Below are positions 30,935-39,243 of a DNA stretch of 39,300 nt, one piece after another. Within the stretch, counting starts at the first letter, position 1. Each line of letters starts with the position of its first letter. The notes beneath the pieces are model-generated. The model did no database searches. It was not told the origin of the DNA and was given only the letters and a program-made list of their open reading frames with translations. The position numbers were made by a program, and so were the translations under genes. This DNA comes from Nitrospira sp. (GTDB lineage Bacteria > UBA10199 > SBBF01): NCBI GenBank assembly GCA_005240075.1, contig SBBF01000009.1, positions 1 through 39,300 of the forward strand. Reading direction: 5' to 3'.

Positions 30935-33900
30935 ATGACAACATCGTTGTCCCAAATGAGCCGGGAGGAGTACGACCTTCTCGCGTACGGCGATTTTCAT
31001 GCCCAGCTTGATCAGGCAGCCAGTCAGGATCCGCTCTGGGAGACCATCCGGGAAAAATTGGATCAGGAAACCAATCCGATGAGGGTGCCTGACTACGAAA
31101 CTTTTTTCCGGATTTGTCAGGAGACGCTTCATGAACAAGGGATGTTGAGTGACGGAGCGGAAAGCTGGAATCAGGGAACCTATGCTCGTTTTGCTTCTTC
31201 TCAAACTGCCCCTCTGATTCCTTCTTCCGAATATCTTGACATTGAAATGTCTGAGTTCAAACAATTCAACCTTCCCGATTTTATTTTTTATCATCTTGAT
31301 GCGGGGCATATTGGCGAGGCCGATCATCCCGAGCGCGACGGTTGGGGGGATTGGGCCATGCCCGCCTGGGCTCATGCGATGGGCTATGGGCATTTAAGAA
31401 TCACAAATTTTTCTCTGGATCGTTCGTTGACCGATGCGGAGAGACTCCAAAAAATCCGCCAGGAAATTTATACAAAACGGATGAATCTCCGTTTAGACTA
31501 CAGCGAGTGTCGTCGTTATTTGCCGGAGCTGGAAAAAGTGGTGGAGTTGATTGCCGGGAAGATGGGGGTTGTTTATCAGGCTCTTCCCCCTCGTGAAGTG
31601 CCGCACTACGATCTGGCCCTTTCTGTTTCACAGTTGGCGAAAATCCAAAAAGGGGGAACGGTTTGGGGGGTTGATAAGAAAGACAAGGGGATTTTTGAAG
31701 TTCGTTTAAATGCCCAGGCTGTGAGTGACCTGCTTCAAGCCAACGGTTTATCCCCCGATCAGCTTTCAGCCGATTCTGAGGAAGTTGTTTATCTTAAGAT
31801 AAGCCGGGATGCCTTTGGATCAGTCCGTCAGGTGCCTACTATCTCGAGTGCTGATAAACCGCTTCCCAAACCTCTTCTGGAACTTAAATCAAAAAGCAGG
31901 GGAATCCTACTTACAGACTATCAGCAGCCTATGACAGAACCCTCACAACTTCCGGCTCTGGTTCAATATCTTCCGCAGGTGCAGGAGGCCCTTTTCGTAT
32001 TGGGGATGTTGATCAGCCCGATGGCCAGTGCCAATCGAGGAGGAGCTTCCCATGCCCTGATTCAGGGAATGAATCGCGGATACCAAACTACCGGTTTTGT
32101 TCCGCCGAAGAATATGCTGAATCCTCTTTATCCCGAAACGTTTCCAAAACCGCTTCCAGCACCATCAACTCTGCCTCAACCTTCATCTCTCCCCCCTGCA
32201 CTTCCATCGGGGAGTAGGGCTCCTCAACAGATCCATCCTTTAGTGATGCAGGGTTCTGGTTCAACAAACGGCGGGGCATCGGGTTTACAGACTAATCCCT
32301 CCGCAAGCAAAGTTGTCATTCCCTCAACCTCTTCTGTCCCCCCTCCTCTGCCGGGGAGACGACCAGGCACACTATCTCCGTTGTATGACTATGGGGTTGG
32401 ATCAACGGTCTCTCCTTATAACCTGCCGGTAGTTCCTTTTTCTTTATTTCCTTATGCCCCTTCAGCGTTGATGTATGGAGGAGGGATGGAGGCGAACATT
32501 CTTCCTGGTTTTGATGAAGGGCAAGAGATGGACTTGCCGGCGGCAATCCGAGAGTTGGTTATGCAAACGCCGGGACTTTTTACGGATGATTATGATTTGC
32601 CTGGCCATCCAGCGCGGGAAGTGGGCGATCAAGGGCCGATCGGGGATCAGCCGGTAGTAACGGAGGAGATGATTATTGATGAAATCAGAAACGATCCGGA
32701 ATTGAATCGTGAATTTACCCGTCTCTGGATGGAATGGAACCAATACAATCAAGAAAATAATTTTACCAAGGCGAGCCAGGTTTATGCCGAGCTTGTTGAT
32801 CTTTTGGAAACGGCAAAAGCAAGGACCACCCGCAAAGAGGGGATGGTGATGGCGGGGGATTCTCTTGAGGGCTTATTATCCCAGCAGGGAAAAACAAAAA
32901 GTGGAATCCAATTTAAAATAAATGGGGGGCAGGTCATCGTCTATCCTCCCGGTGCGGAAACTGAAATAAGTGTAGGTGGTTTTGGCATTACCGACAGAAG
33001 TGTGGTGAAAATGGATGAGGAGGCTCCCGGTTTATCGGAGCTTTTCAATAATGCTCAGGGACATGTTATCTTCGTGGGTAACGGTTTTAGTGATTACCCT
33101 TTGTCTCTTGCCGAGAGATACAAGCAAGGAGAAATCAGCCACCAACCTATTATTGTTGAATTGTACGATTACAGGCTTGTTCTAGAAGATTTTACAAATT
33201 TAAGGAGAGCTTTTGAAAAGGGAGGTTTTGAATTTCCATCGGAGTTGGAGGGGCCTTATCAAACAGTCAAACGCATTGTTGATGCCATGGATGCCGGGTT
33301 GATTACCTCGTTTACTTATTCAATGGACCTTTTAAAGCAAGCTCTCGAGGCTTCCAATTCTTTTACCTATCAGGGGATAACCTACAAAAAGCCAAAAGAT
33401 ATTTTAGGAGATCATCCAGAGTATGAGCCGGTGCAACGCGATATCAGTGTGGCCAGGCTCAGGCAATATGCCGAAGCCATGGAGGCAGGGCGGTGGGATT
33501 GGGAAAACATGCAAGCACCGAATGTGGATGGAGAGCTGATCGATGACCCTATCGGAATTCTAACAACTCCTTCCGGTAGAAAAATAATCGGAAATGGCCA
33601 TCACCGGTATTTTGCAGCTCAATTAACCGGCACTCCCATTCCCGAAAGCGCCATTCATGATAAAACCACTGGTGATGAACCAAAGTCTCTTTCATGGGAT
33701 CAAGTTGATTGGCTGTGGGTTGACCCCCATGGAGTCTATCCCATTTTAACCCCCCCTTATACAAAAGGACCCGATACTTCCCCTCCCCTCCGGACCACCG
33801 AAACAGAAAAGGGAGATACAGTTATTCATGGTGTAACCAAAGTCGATCATGGAAAATCGGGTGGTGACCCTGATGAAGTTTATATCGATTTTGCCCAACA

Positions 33901-34828
33901 GCCAGGTGTTGCCGTTTCGGCTGTTCTGAAAAGAGTATTACAAGCCGACAAAACCTACCGCGTTACCCGCGAAGCGGATGGGCGGGTGAAGTTTGAGGAA
34001 GTATTTGGGAACGCTCCCCCTCGAGAGGGGGAGATGCGGGCTGAAATGAGTGGCGGACTTTTCGGTTTTGGAAAATCTTGGCAGTGGCAAAGATTTAACA
34101 AGGGGCAATGGGTACCGATAGAAATATCACCAGAAGAGGCTCCGTTGGCAGGAATGGAAAAAACGCCGGATGTCTTGGCGAAAGAACCGATCACCTTCAG
34201 CGAGGTTTTGATGAAATCGGTAGGGAGATTTTATTCTTTCGATTGGTCGTCGCGCGACGGAGTAGCCGTTTATTTTGGAATCGCTTCAGAAAGATTAAAG
34301 ACAGAAGCAAAAATAATTGCCAACCGTCCGCTGGTGGTTGATATGTTTATACATAAAGGCGATCTGGAAACGGCCGATCTGATCCAGCTCCACACCTGGT
34401 GCCGGGAGATTATCAAAGATTATCCCAATCTGGGCGGTTTTAAAATTGTGGTGATGGACAGGCGCGATTATTCAACAGAAGTTTTGACCGATTTCACCAA
34501 CCCCGATTATCAACCGGGTGCGGAACCCAGAAGAATCGAGGAAGAGGAACCTCCCCCTCGTTGGTTAACCACCCCTCCTCCTCCCAAACCTGATGCGATT
34601 CTTCCTATTCCCCGCCTCCGACCTCTGGCCCTGGGCCACAGCGCCGCGACCTTGATGGCAAAGGGAGAAAGGCTCATCGCCAGTTGGGAAGCAGATCCCG
34701 CCAACTACACTCCCGAAAATATCCAAGCCGCCCGCGATGCCCTGACTAAGGCCCAGGATTTGTTTGTGCAAGCGGGAGACGTCGAAAACGCCGCACGAGC
34801 GGAGGGATTGTTGAACCAGTTGAAATGA
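30935..34828 (+). CDS. 1297-aa multidomain protein with ParB-like segment, unknown function
   Basis: A very large protein without signal peptide or clear membrane helix (apart from a weak hydrophobic stretch near LFVLGMLISPM at about 355). The N-terminal 330 residues are globular. Proline-rich linkers lie at about 388-510 and 1200-1225. A helical hairpin (LWMEWNQYNQENNFTKASQVYAELV) resembling a TPR unit follows the first linker. Residues about 825-930 look like a ParB/sulfiredoxin-type fold: ISVARLRQYAEAMEAGRWDWE and GNGHHRYFAAQ (at about 886), the G-HHR phosphate-binding motif. The C-terminus is a two-helix repeat (ARDALTKAQDLFVQAGDVENAARAEG). ATG 30935 with GGAGGGTGG upstream is used. Neighbours give little help. 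It may be an effector or scaffold. Confidence 0.75.
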   Translation: MTTSLSQMSREEYDLLAYGDFHAQLDQAASQDPLWETIREKLDQETNPMRVPDYETFFRICQETLHEQGMLSDGAESWNQGTYARFASSQTAPLIPSSEYLDIEMSEFKQFNLPDFIFYHLDAGHIGEADHPERDGWGDWAMPAWAHAMGYGHLRITNFSLDRSLTDAERLQKIRQEIYTKRMNLRLDYSECRRYLPELEKVVELIAGKMGVVYQALPPREVPHYDLALSVSQLAKIQKGGTVWGVDKKDKGIFEVRLNAQAVSDLLQANGLSPDQLSADSEEVVYLKISRDAFGSVRQVPTISSADKPLPKPLLELKSKSRGILLTDYQQPMTEPSQLPALVQYLPQVQEALFVLGMLISPMASANRGGASHALIQGMNRGYQTTGFVPPKNMLNPLYPETFPKPLPAPSTLPQPSSLPPALPSGSRAPQQIHPLVMQGSGSTNGGASGLQTNPSASKVVIPSTSSVPPPLPGRRPGTLSPLYDYGVGSTVSPYNLPVVPFSLFPYAPSALMYGGGMEANILPGFDEGQEMDLPAAIRELVMQTPGLFTDDYDLPGHPAREVGDQGPIGDQPVVTEEMIIDEIRNDPELNREFTRLWMEWNQYNQENNFTKASQVYAELVDLLETAKARTTRKEGMVMAGDSLEGLLSQQGKTKSGIQFKINGGQVIVYPPGAETEISVGGFGITDRSVVKMDEEAPGLSELFNNAQGHVIFVGNGFSDYPLSLAERYKQGEISHQPIIVELYDYRLVLEDFTNLRRAFEKGGFEFPSELEGPYQTVKRIVDAMDAGLITSFTYSMDLLKQALEASNSFTYQGITYKKPKDILGDHPEYEPVQRDISVARLRQYAEAMEAGRWDWENMQAPNVDGELIDDPIGILTTPSGRKIIGNGHHRYFAAQLTGTPIPESAIHDKTTGDEPKSLSWDQVDWLWVDPHGVYPILTPPYTKGPDTSPPLRTTETEKGDTVIHGVTKVDHGKSGGDPDEVYIDFAQQPGVAVSAVLKRVLQADKTYRVTREADGRVKFEEVFGNAPPREGEMRAEMSGGLFGFGKSWQWQRFNKGQWVPIEISPEEAPLAGMEKTPDVLAKEPITFSEVLMKSVGRFYSFDWSSRDGVAVYFGIASERLKTEAKIIANRPLVVDMFIHKGDLETADLIQLHTWCREIIKDYPNLGGFKIVVMDRRDYSTEVLTDFTNPDYQPGAEPRRIEEEEPPPRWLTTPPPPKPDAILPIPRLRPLALGHSAATLMAKGERLIASWEADPANYTPENIQAARDALTKAQDLFVQAGDVENAARAEGLLNQLK

Positions 34829-34855
34829 GGACTGTAAATTTTTAAATTAACGATC

Positions 34856-35023
34856 ATGATGAGTCAGATAAACAGTCCTTTCCGGACCATTCAAACCTAC
34901 TGGGATTCTCCGCAATGGTTGGGCAGGCGGATGTTTTTTTTTGCCGCCAAAGTATTCCATAGAAAAAGTTCTGATTGCAGCCCATGGAGTAACGCAAGGA
35001 GTTTTATCAGGAAAATTTTTTGA
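34856..35023 (+). CDS. Doubtful 55-aa reading frame
   Basis: It begins MMSQINSPFR and ends IRKIF, with no ribosome-binding site and no recognised family. It could be a fragment of a lost gene or chance. It is listed because it is the only open frame in the gap. Confidence 0.15.
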   Translation: MMSQINSPFRTIQTYWDSPQWLGRRMFFFAAKVFHRKSSDCSPWSNARSFIRKIF

Positions 35024-35217
35024 TAAAATTTTGACTTTGGAAGATTTGTTTTAAATTCTGGAAATTGTCAAAATTTTGATCTTATTTTTTTATAGTAATT
35101 ATTTTGTTAATATGTTTTTTTTGTGAGTCGAACATTTTTTTTTATTGAGACCACAAAAATATAAAAAAATACATCAAAATCAAATAGTTAATATTTGTAT
35201 TCACTCAATCATTTATC

Positions 35218-35246
35218 TTGACACTCCCCCTGGCTTGGAGTACCCT
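35218..35246 (+). promoter_or_regulatory. Probable dcw promoter
   Basis: TTGACA (35218-35223) with TACCCT (35241-35246) at 17 nt spacing. The -35 is perfect, the -10 poor, as expected for a regulated promoter. It sits just upstream of the MraZ boxes. Confidence 0.5.
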
Positions 35247-35254
35247 AACCAAAA

Positions 35255-35281
35255 AGTGGGATAAAGTGGTATATAGGGGGG
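35255..35281 (+). promoter_or_regulatory. MraZ-box operator, three 10-bp-spaced repeats
   Basis: AGTGGGA, AGTGGTA and AGGGGGG repeat at exactly 10-bp intervals (35255, 35265, 35275). Each carries a TGGGN-like core separated by 5 nt, the pattern bound by MraZ in other bacteria. The third core is weaker (GGGGG). Binding here would overlap early transcription from the promoter at 35218 and make mraZ self-repressing. Confidence 0.7.
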
Positions 35282-35414
35282 TTAAGGCCCTGGATGGCCA
35301 AGCGAACAAACCGGCTCTGCCGGTTGTGAGCGCGGGGTTTGGGGCCATTGCGAAGCGAGCAGATTTTAAGGATGCGAATAGCGACCATGCGAGCTGAGCA
35401 GGGCCCCAAGTCTA
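35282..35414 (+). other. Structured mraZ leader
   Basis: The 133-nt leader holds a 7-bp hairpin AACCGGC/GCCGGTT with a TCT loop (35309-35325). A long-range stem TTGGGGCC (35339-35346)/GGCCCCAA (35402-35409) closes a loop with repeated GCGAGC and GCGAA words. The mraZ ATG lies 5 nt after it and no Shine-Dalgarno is visible. A regulatory leader or a dispersed GC-rich repeat are both possible. Confidence 0.45.
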
Positions 35415-35849
35415 ATGTTTCGAGGGAGATACGAGCATACGATTGATGGAAAAGGGAGGACTTCAATCCCGTCAAAGTTTCGGGAAGTGTTGGCGACCAA
35501 CTACGATGAGCGGCTTATCATCACCAATTTTGACAACTGTTTATGGTCCTATCCGGTGGCGGAATGGCAGGTCATTGAAAACAAAGTGGCGGCTCTTCCC
35601 CAATTTCGGGAGGACGTCAAGGCGCTCCAACGTTTTTTTGTGTCAGCCGCCACGGAGTGCCCGATCGACAAACAGGGGAGGATTTTAATTCCTCCGACTC
35701 TTAGAAGCTATGCCGGTTTGGAGAAAAATATTGTTTTTGTGGGGATGACCAAACGGATTGAAATTTGGTCTCAGGAGCGATGGGCCAAAGATTTTGAAAA
35801 ATCACAAACGCTCGCAGTCAGCGGCAATCTCACCGACTTGGGATTGTAG
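35415..35849 (+). CDS. mraZ: Transcriptional regulator MraZ
   Basis: A 144-aa AbrB-fold protein with the two MraZ half-domains: MFRGRYEHTIDGKGRTSIPSKFREVL at the start and ECPIDKQGRILIPPTLRSYAGL at about residues 77-98. The DxKGR and DKQGRI loops that contact DNA are intact. It should repress its own dcw promoter through the TGGGN repeats at 35255-35281. It is the first gene of the dcw cluster and is followed by a STAS-domain gene after 8 nt. Confidence 0.97.
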   Translation: MFRGRYEHTIDGKGRTSIPSKFREVLATNYDERLIITNFDNCLWSYPVAEWQVIENKVAALPQFREDVKALQRFFVSAATECPIDKQGRILIPPTLRSYAGLEKNIVFVGMTKRIEIWSQERWAKDFEKSQTLAVSGNLTDLGL

Positions 35850-35857
35850 AAAAAATC

Positions 35858-36289
35858 ATGTACGAAATAACTAGGGCCAGCGACATTTCCATTCTTCACC
35901 TCTACGGAGAACTCTCCCTCCTGGAAATGGAATTGCTGGAAAAAACCATTCGTTCGCTCAAACGGCATCAACAGTGCAAAATTCTTTTGGACTTAACCGG
36001 AGTCGATCACCTTCATTTTGAGGTGGCCCGCAAACTGGTGCGGGAAGCGAACCAACTCCGACTGCAGAATGGAGAACTGAAAATCGCGGGAATCAACCAG
36101 CAGGTGCGGCACATTTTTCAATTTACGGGAGCCGACCAGTTTTTGGAGGACTATTCATCCATTTCGGATGCCATCTTGAGTTTTTTGAAGGAAACGAGGC
36201 AGAACGCCGGATTCGAGGAATTGCAGGGGAGCGTGGCTGTTGAAAAAACTCCTAACCAGCGTTGGGCCAATCGGGAGGAGATGATTTAG
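35858..36289 (+). CDS. STAS-domain (anti-sigma antagonist-like) protein
   Basis: A 143-aa STAS fold: ITRASDISILHLYGELSLLEMELLEKTI, CKILLDLTGVDHLHFEVARKLVREANQL, GELKIAGINQQVRHIFQFTGADQFLEDY and a helical tail. The place where SpoIIAA-type antagonists have a phosphorylatable Ser (DSSG) reads LHFEV, so regulation by a kinase at that site is unlikely. It stands between mraZ and rsmH, where normally no gene occurs. It may link envelope regulation to a partner-switch, but no sigma or anti-sigma factor is seen here. Confidence 0.85.
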   Translation: MYEITRASDISILHLYGELSLLEMELLEKTIRSLKRHQQCKILLDLTGVDHLHFEVARKLVREANQLRLQNGELKIAGINQQVRHIFQFTGADQFLEDYSSISDAILSFLKETRQNAGFEELQGSVAVEKTPNQRWANREEMI

Positions 36290-36297
36290 AATTTATA

Positions 36298-37176
36298 ATG
36301 CATGTTACTGTTTTAAGGCAGGAGGTGGTTGATTTCCTGCACATTCAAAAAGAGGGTTTTTATCTCGATGCCACAGCAGGGGAAGGAGGGCACGCTGAAG
36401 AAATTTTAAAAAGGCTTGGGAGTCTTGGGCGGCTGATGTTGAGCGATTGCGATCCAGCCGCTTATACCAACCTTCAAAAAAAATTTGGAAATGATTCTCG
36501 TTGTCAGGTCGTCCGAAAAAGATTTTCCGAGCTCTTTGATATCACAACAAAAAACCAGGGTTGTTTTCAGGGAATCGTGGCCGATCTCGGCTTTTCAAGC
36601 GTCCAATTAAATGACCCGCAGAGAGGTTTGAGTTTCCAAGCAGACGGGCCGCTCGACATGCGGCTTGATTCCAGAAGATCCGCGACGGCGGCTGATTTGC
36701 TGGATGAGATGGATGAAAAAGATTTGGCCGATTTGTTCTGGCGATTTGGGGAGGAAAGGGGATCGAGAAGGATAGCCCGCGAAATTGTAAGGAGAAGGAA
36801 TGAGGCTCCCCTGGAAACAACGGCTGAACTAGCCGGGCTTGCTGTACAAGTTCTGGGGCCTCTGTATCGAAGGCAAAAAATTCATCCGGCGACCCGGATT
36901 TTTCAGGCTTTGAGAATTGCGGTGAACCATGAGCTGGAAGAATTACATGCTTTGCTGAAACTTCTTCCGGTTCTGCTGGCGCCAGGAGGAAGAGCGGTTT
37001 TGATTTCTTTTCATTCTTTGGAGGATCGGATCGTCAAAAATGAATTCAAACGGTTAAAGGGAGAAGGGTGGCAGATCATCACAAAAAAACCGGTTGTCCC
37101 GGCGGATGAAGAAATAAAGGGCAACCCTCGAAGCAGAAGCGCGAAGTTAAGAGTGATTGAAAAAGGAGGACGATGA
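36298..37176 (+). CDS. rsmH: 16S rRNA (cytosine(1402)-N(4))-methyltransferase
   Basis: A 292-aa RsmH (MraW). The SAM-binding signature is FYLDATAGEGGHAEEIL at about 24-40, with MLSDCDPAAY, IVADLGFSSVQLND and the DMRLD segment present. The typical C-terminal HPATRIFQALRIAVNHELEEL, LISFHSLEDRIVK and NPRSRSAKLRV follow. It methylates 16S rRNA at C1402. I start at ATG 36298 (MHVTVLRQEV), the family-like start, 9 nt after the STAS stop; GGGAGGAG lies 18 nt upstream, somewhat far. The ftsL ATG overlaps its stop by 4 nt. Confidence 0.97.
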   Translation: MHVTVLRQEVVDFLHIQKEGFYLDATAGEGGHAEEILKRLGSLGRLMLSDCDPAAYTNLQKKFGNDSRCQVVRKRFSELFDITTKNQGCFQGIVADLGFSSVQLNDPQRGLSFQADGPLDMRLDSRRSATAADLLDEMDEKDLADLFWRFGEERGSRRIAREIVRRRNEAPLETTAELAGLAVQVLGPLYRRQKIHPATRIFQALRIAVNHELEELHALLKLLPVLLAPGGRAVLISFHSLEDRIVKNEFKRLKGEGWQIITKKPVVPADEEIKGNPRSRSAKLRVIEKGGR

Positions 37177-37526
37177 GCAGAGTTTATACTCCCTGGGCGA
37201 TGGAGGCTCCTGTCATCAGGCGCCAGAGGGCGTATACCAAAGAGGATTTTTTAAAAACAAGGCTGTTGTTCAAAATCCTCTTTCTGGTCGCCTTCATGGC
37301 TATTTTGAGTCTCTTTTATATCTGGTCGCGGGTGCAGATTGTTCAGTACGGTTACGAGATCAACGAACTGCGGGGAAAGCATCAGGTGCTAACTGAACAA
37401 AACAAAAAATTGAAAGTGGAGGTGGCCACGCTGAAGTCGCCACAACGGATCGAAACACTGGCGGTGGAGAAACTAAAAATGCAATCACCGAAGCAGGAGC
37501 AAATTAGACTCCTGCCTGAATTTTAA
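37173..37526 (+). CDS. ftsL: Cell division protein FtsL
   Basis: A 117-aa bitopic membrane protein: a basic cytoplasmic N-terminus, one transmembrane helix (about 32-50, ILFLVAFMAILSLFYIW) and a periplasmic coiled coil (YGYEINELRGKHQVLTEQNKKLKVEV...LKSPQRIETLAVEKL). The shape, size and position between rsmH and ftsI identify FtsL, although sequence conservation is low. It starts in an ATGA overlap with rsmH. It acts in the divisome with FtsB and FtsQ. Confidence 0.9.
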   Translation: MSRVYTPWAMEAPVIRRQRAYTKEDFLKTRLLFKILFLVAFMAILSLFYIWSRVQIVQYGYEINELRGKHQVLTEQNKKLKVEVATLKSPQRIETLAVEKLKMQSPKQEQIRLLPEF

Positions 37527-37533
37527 ATTTTCT

Positions 37534-39243
37534 ATGAGTTCTCTTAAATGGATCAAGCTTCGAATTCTCTTAACGAGCCTTGGCTTTGTGATTTTTTTGG
37601 GGTGTCTCCTTTTTCGAAGCTACCATTTGCAGGTGGCGAAAAATGGCCGCCTTTTTGATTTGGCGTCCCACCAGTACCAGGCTCGCCTACCGGTTGTTGC
37701 CAAGAGAGGAACGATCGTTGACCGAAACGGGCAGGCTCTTGCCATAGATGTGCAAGTAGCCTCCGTGGGAATTCATCCTTCCCAGATTAAAAATGCCGAT
37801 CCAGTGATTTTACAGTTGAGTTCGGTCTTGAAACTCTCCAAAGAAAAAATCAAAGCCAAACTCAATTCCTCCAAAAAATTTGAATGGGTGACAAGAAGAA
37901 TTTCGGCGGAAACGGGAGATGTCCTGCGTCGTCTCAAGTTGGATGGCGTGGTGGTGGCGACTGAATACAAGCGGTTCTATCCCAACAAGGAAATCGCAGG
38001 ACATCTTTTGGGGGCTGTGGGGTACGACGCCAAGGCGCTGGGAGGGTTGGAGCTGGCATTTGATAATTTCTTGAAATCGTTCCCCCAAAGCCAGTTGGCT
38101 GAAAAAGATGCCAAGGGGCGTCTGTTTACGCCGGTAGCCTCCCAGGAAATTTTTCATGATATTCATCTGACGATTGATCTGAATCTTCAATTCATCGCGG
38201 AAAAATATTTGAGGGAGAACGCCCAGAAATACAAAGCTAAAAGCGGATTTGCCCTGATTATCGATCCTCACACGGGTGAAATTCTGGCGATGGCCAATTA
38301 TCCTTTCTTTAATCCGAATCTCTATTGGGAATACCCCGCCGAACACTGGAAAAATCATGCCTTAATCGACACCTTTGAGCCGGGTTCCACTTTCAAGGCG
38401 GTGTTGGTTTCATCCGCCCTGGATACGGGAAAGGTCAATCCGGAGAGCCTCTTTTTTTGTGAGAATGGCACCTACCAGGTGGAAAAACGGACCATCCATG
38501 ATCATGCCCCTTACGGCAACATGACCGTCAAAGACATTATCAAAGTTTCTTCCAATATCGGAGTGACCAAAATCGCCCAAAAGATTGGGAAACAGGCGCT
38601 CTACGATACAATCGTTGCCCTGGGCTTTGGCCAAAAACCGGGCCTTGATTTTCCGGGGGAGGAACAGGGGATTTTGAGGAATGTCAAGGGATGGTCGGCG
38701 CTCGATCAATCCAATATTGCTTTTGGTCAGGGGATTTCAGTAACCGGCCTGCAGATGGCGCAGGCTTACGCGACGTTTGCCAATAGCGGAATTCGGATGA
38801 AATCTTTTCTGCTTTCAAAAGTGGTCAGCTCGGAGGGGGAGGAGATTTTGAGGCAATATCCTTCGGAAGCGGGTGTTGTTTTAAAAAGCCGGACAGCTAC
38901 CCAGGTTACTCAAATGTTGGAAGGAGTTGTGGATGAAGGGGGGACCGGACAGCTCGCCAATCTGGAAGGCTATCCCGTTGCCGGAAAGACCGGAACGGCG
39001 CAAAAGGTTGATTCCAAAACCAGGCAGTATGCGCCGGGGAAATATGTCAGTTCGTTTATCGGTTATGTGCCGGCTTCCTCTCCCGAGTTTGTGATCTATG
39101 TGGTTTATGATACCCCCACCCCGCAGTACTATGGGGGCGTGGTGGCGGCGCCGGTATTTAAAAATATTGCGCGGGAAGCGCTGGCTTATCGGGGGGTGCC
39201 TCCGGTGGCTGAAACAAGGTTGGCGAGGCAGGGCAACCTGTAG
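37534..39243 (+). CDS. ftsI: Penicillin-binding protein, FtsI type
   Basis: A 569-aa class B PBP for septal peptidoglycan transpeptidation. A single N-terminal transmembrane helix (about 9-28) is followed by the dimerisation part (ARLPVVAKRGTIVDRNGQALA). The transpeptidase motifs are SxxK at S285 (PGSTFK), SxN at 339-341 (SSN) and KTG at 485-487 (GKTGTAQ). The length is typical for FtsI. There is no PASTA domain. It lies 7 nt after ftsL in the dcw order. Its TAG stop lies in the repeat at the window end. Confidence 0.97.
   Translation: MSSLKWIKLRILLTSLGFVIFLGCLLFRSYHLQVAKNGRLFDLASHQYQARLPVVAKRGTIVDRNGQALAIDVQVASVGIHPSQIKNADPVILQLSSVLKLSKEKIKAKLNSSKKFEWVTRRISAETGDVLRRLKLDGVVVATEYKRFYPNKEIAGHLLGAVGYDAKALGGLELAFDNFLKSFPQSQLAEKDAKGRLFTPVASQEIFHDIHLTIDLNLQFIAEKYLRENAQKYKAKSGFALIIDPHTGEILAMANYPFFNPNLYWEYPAEHWKNHALIDTFEPGSTFKAVLVSSALDTGKVNPESLFFCENGTYQVEKRTIHDHAPYGNMTVKDIIKVSSNIGVTKIAQKIGKQALYDTIVALGFGQKPGLDFPGEEQGILRNVKGWSALDQSNIAFGQGISVTGLQMAQAYATFANSGIRMKSFLLSKVVSSEGEEILRQYPSEAGVVLKSRTATQVTQMLEGVVDEGGTGQLANLEGYPVAGKTGTAQKVDSKTRQYAPGKYVSSFIGYVPASSPEFVIYVVYDTPTPQYYGGVVAAPVFKNIAREALAYRGVPPVAETRLARQGNL

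Larger units (their letters stand above)
34829..35414. other. 586-bp gene-poor stretch upstream of dcw cluster
   Basis: It holds a doubtful small frame at 34856-35023, an AT-only hairpin TTTTATCA (35002-35009)/TGATAAAA (35021-35028), about 190 bp of very AT-rich DNA, then the promoter, MraZ boxes and mraZ leader listed separately. No RNA gene was recognised. Confidence 0.6.

Noticed and set aside
30695-31393. Long minus-strand frame of 232 codons opposite the start of the 1297-aa gene
   Set aside because: No family resemblance and no ribosome-binding site; most of it lies opposite the well-supported plus-strand gene.
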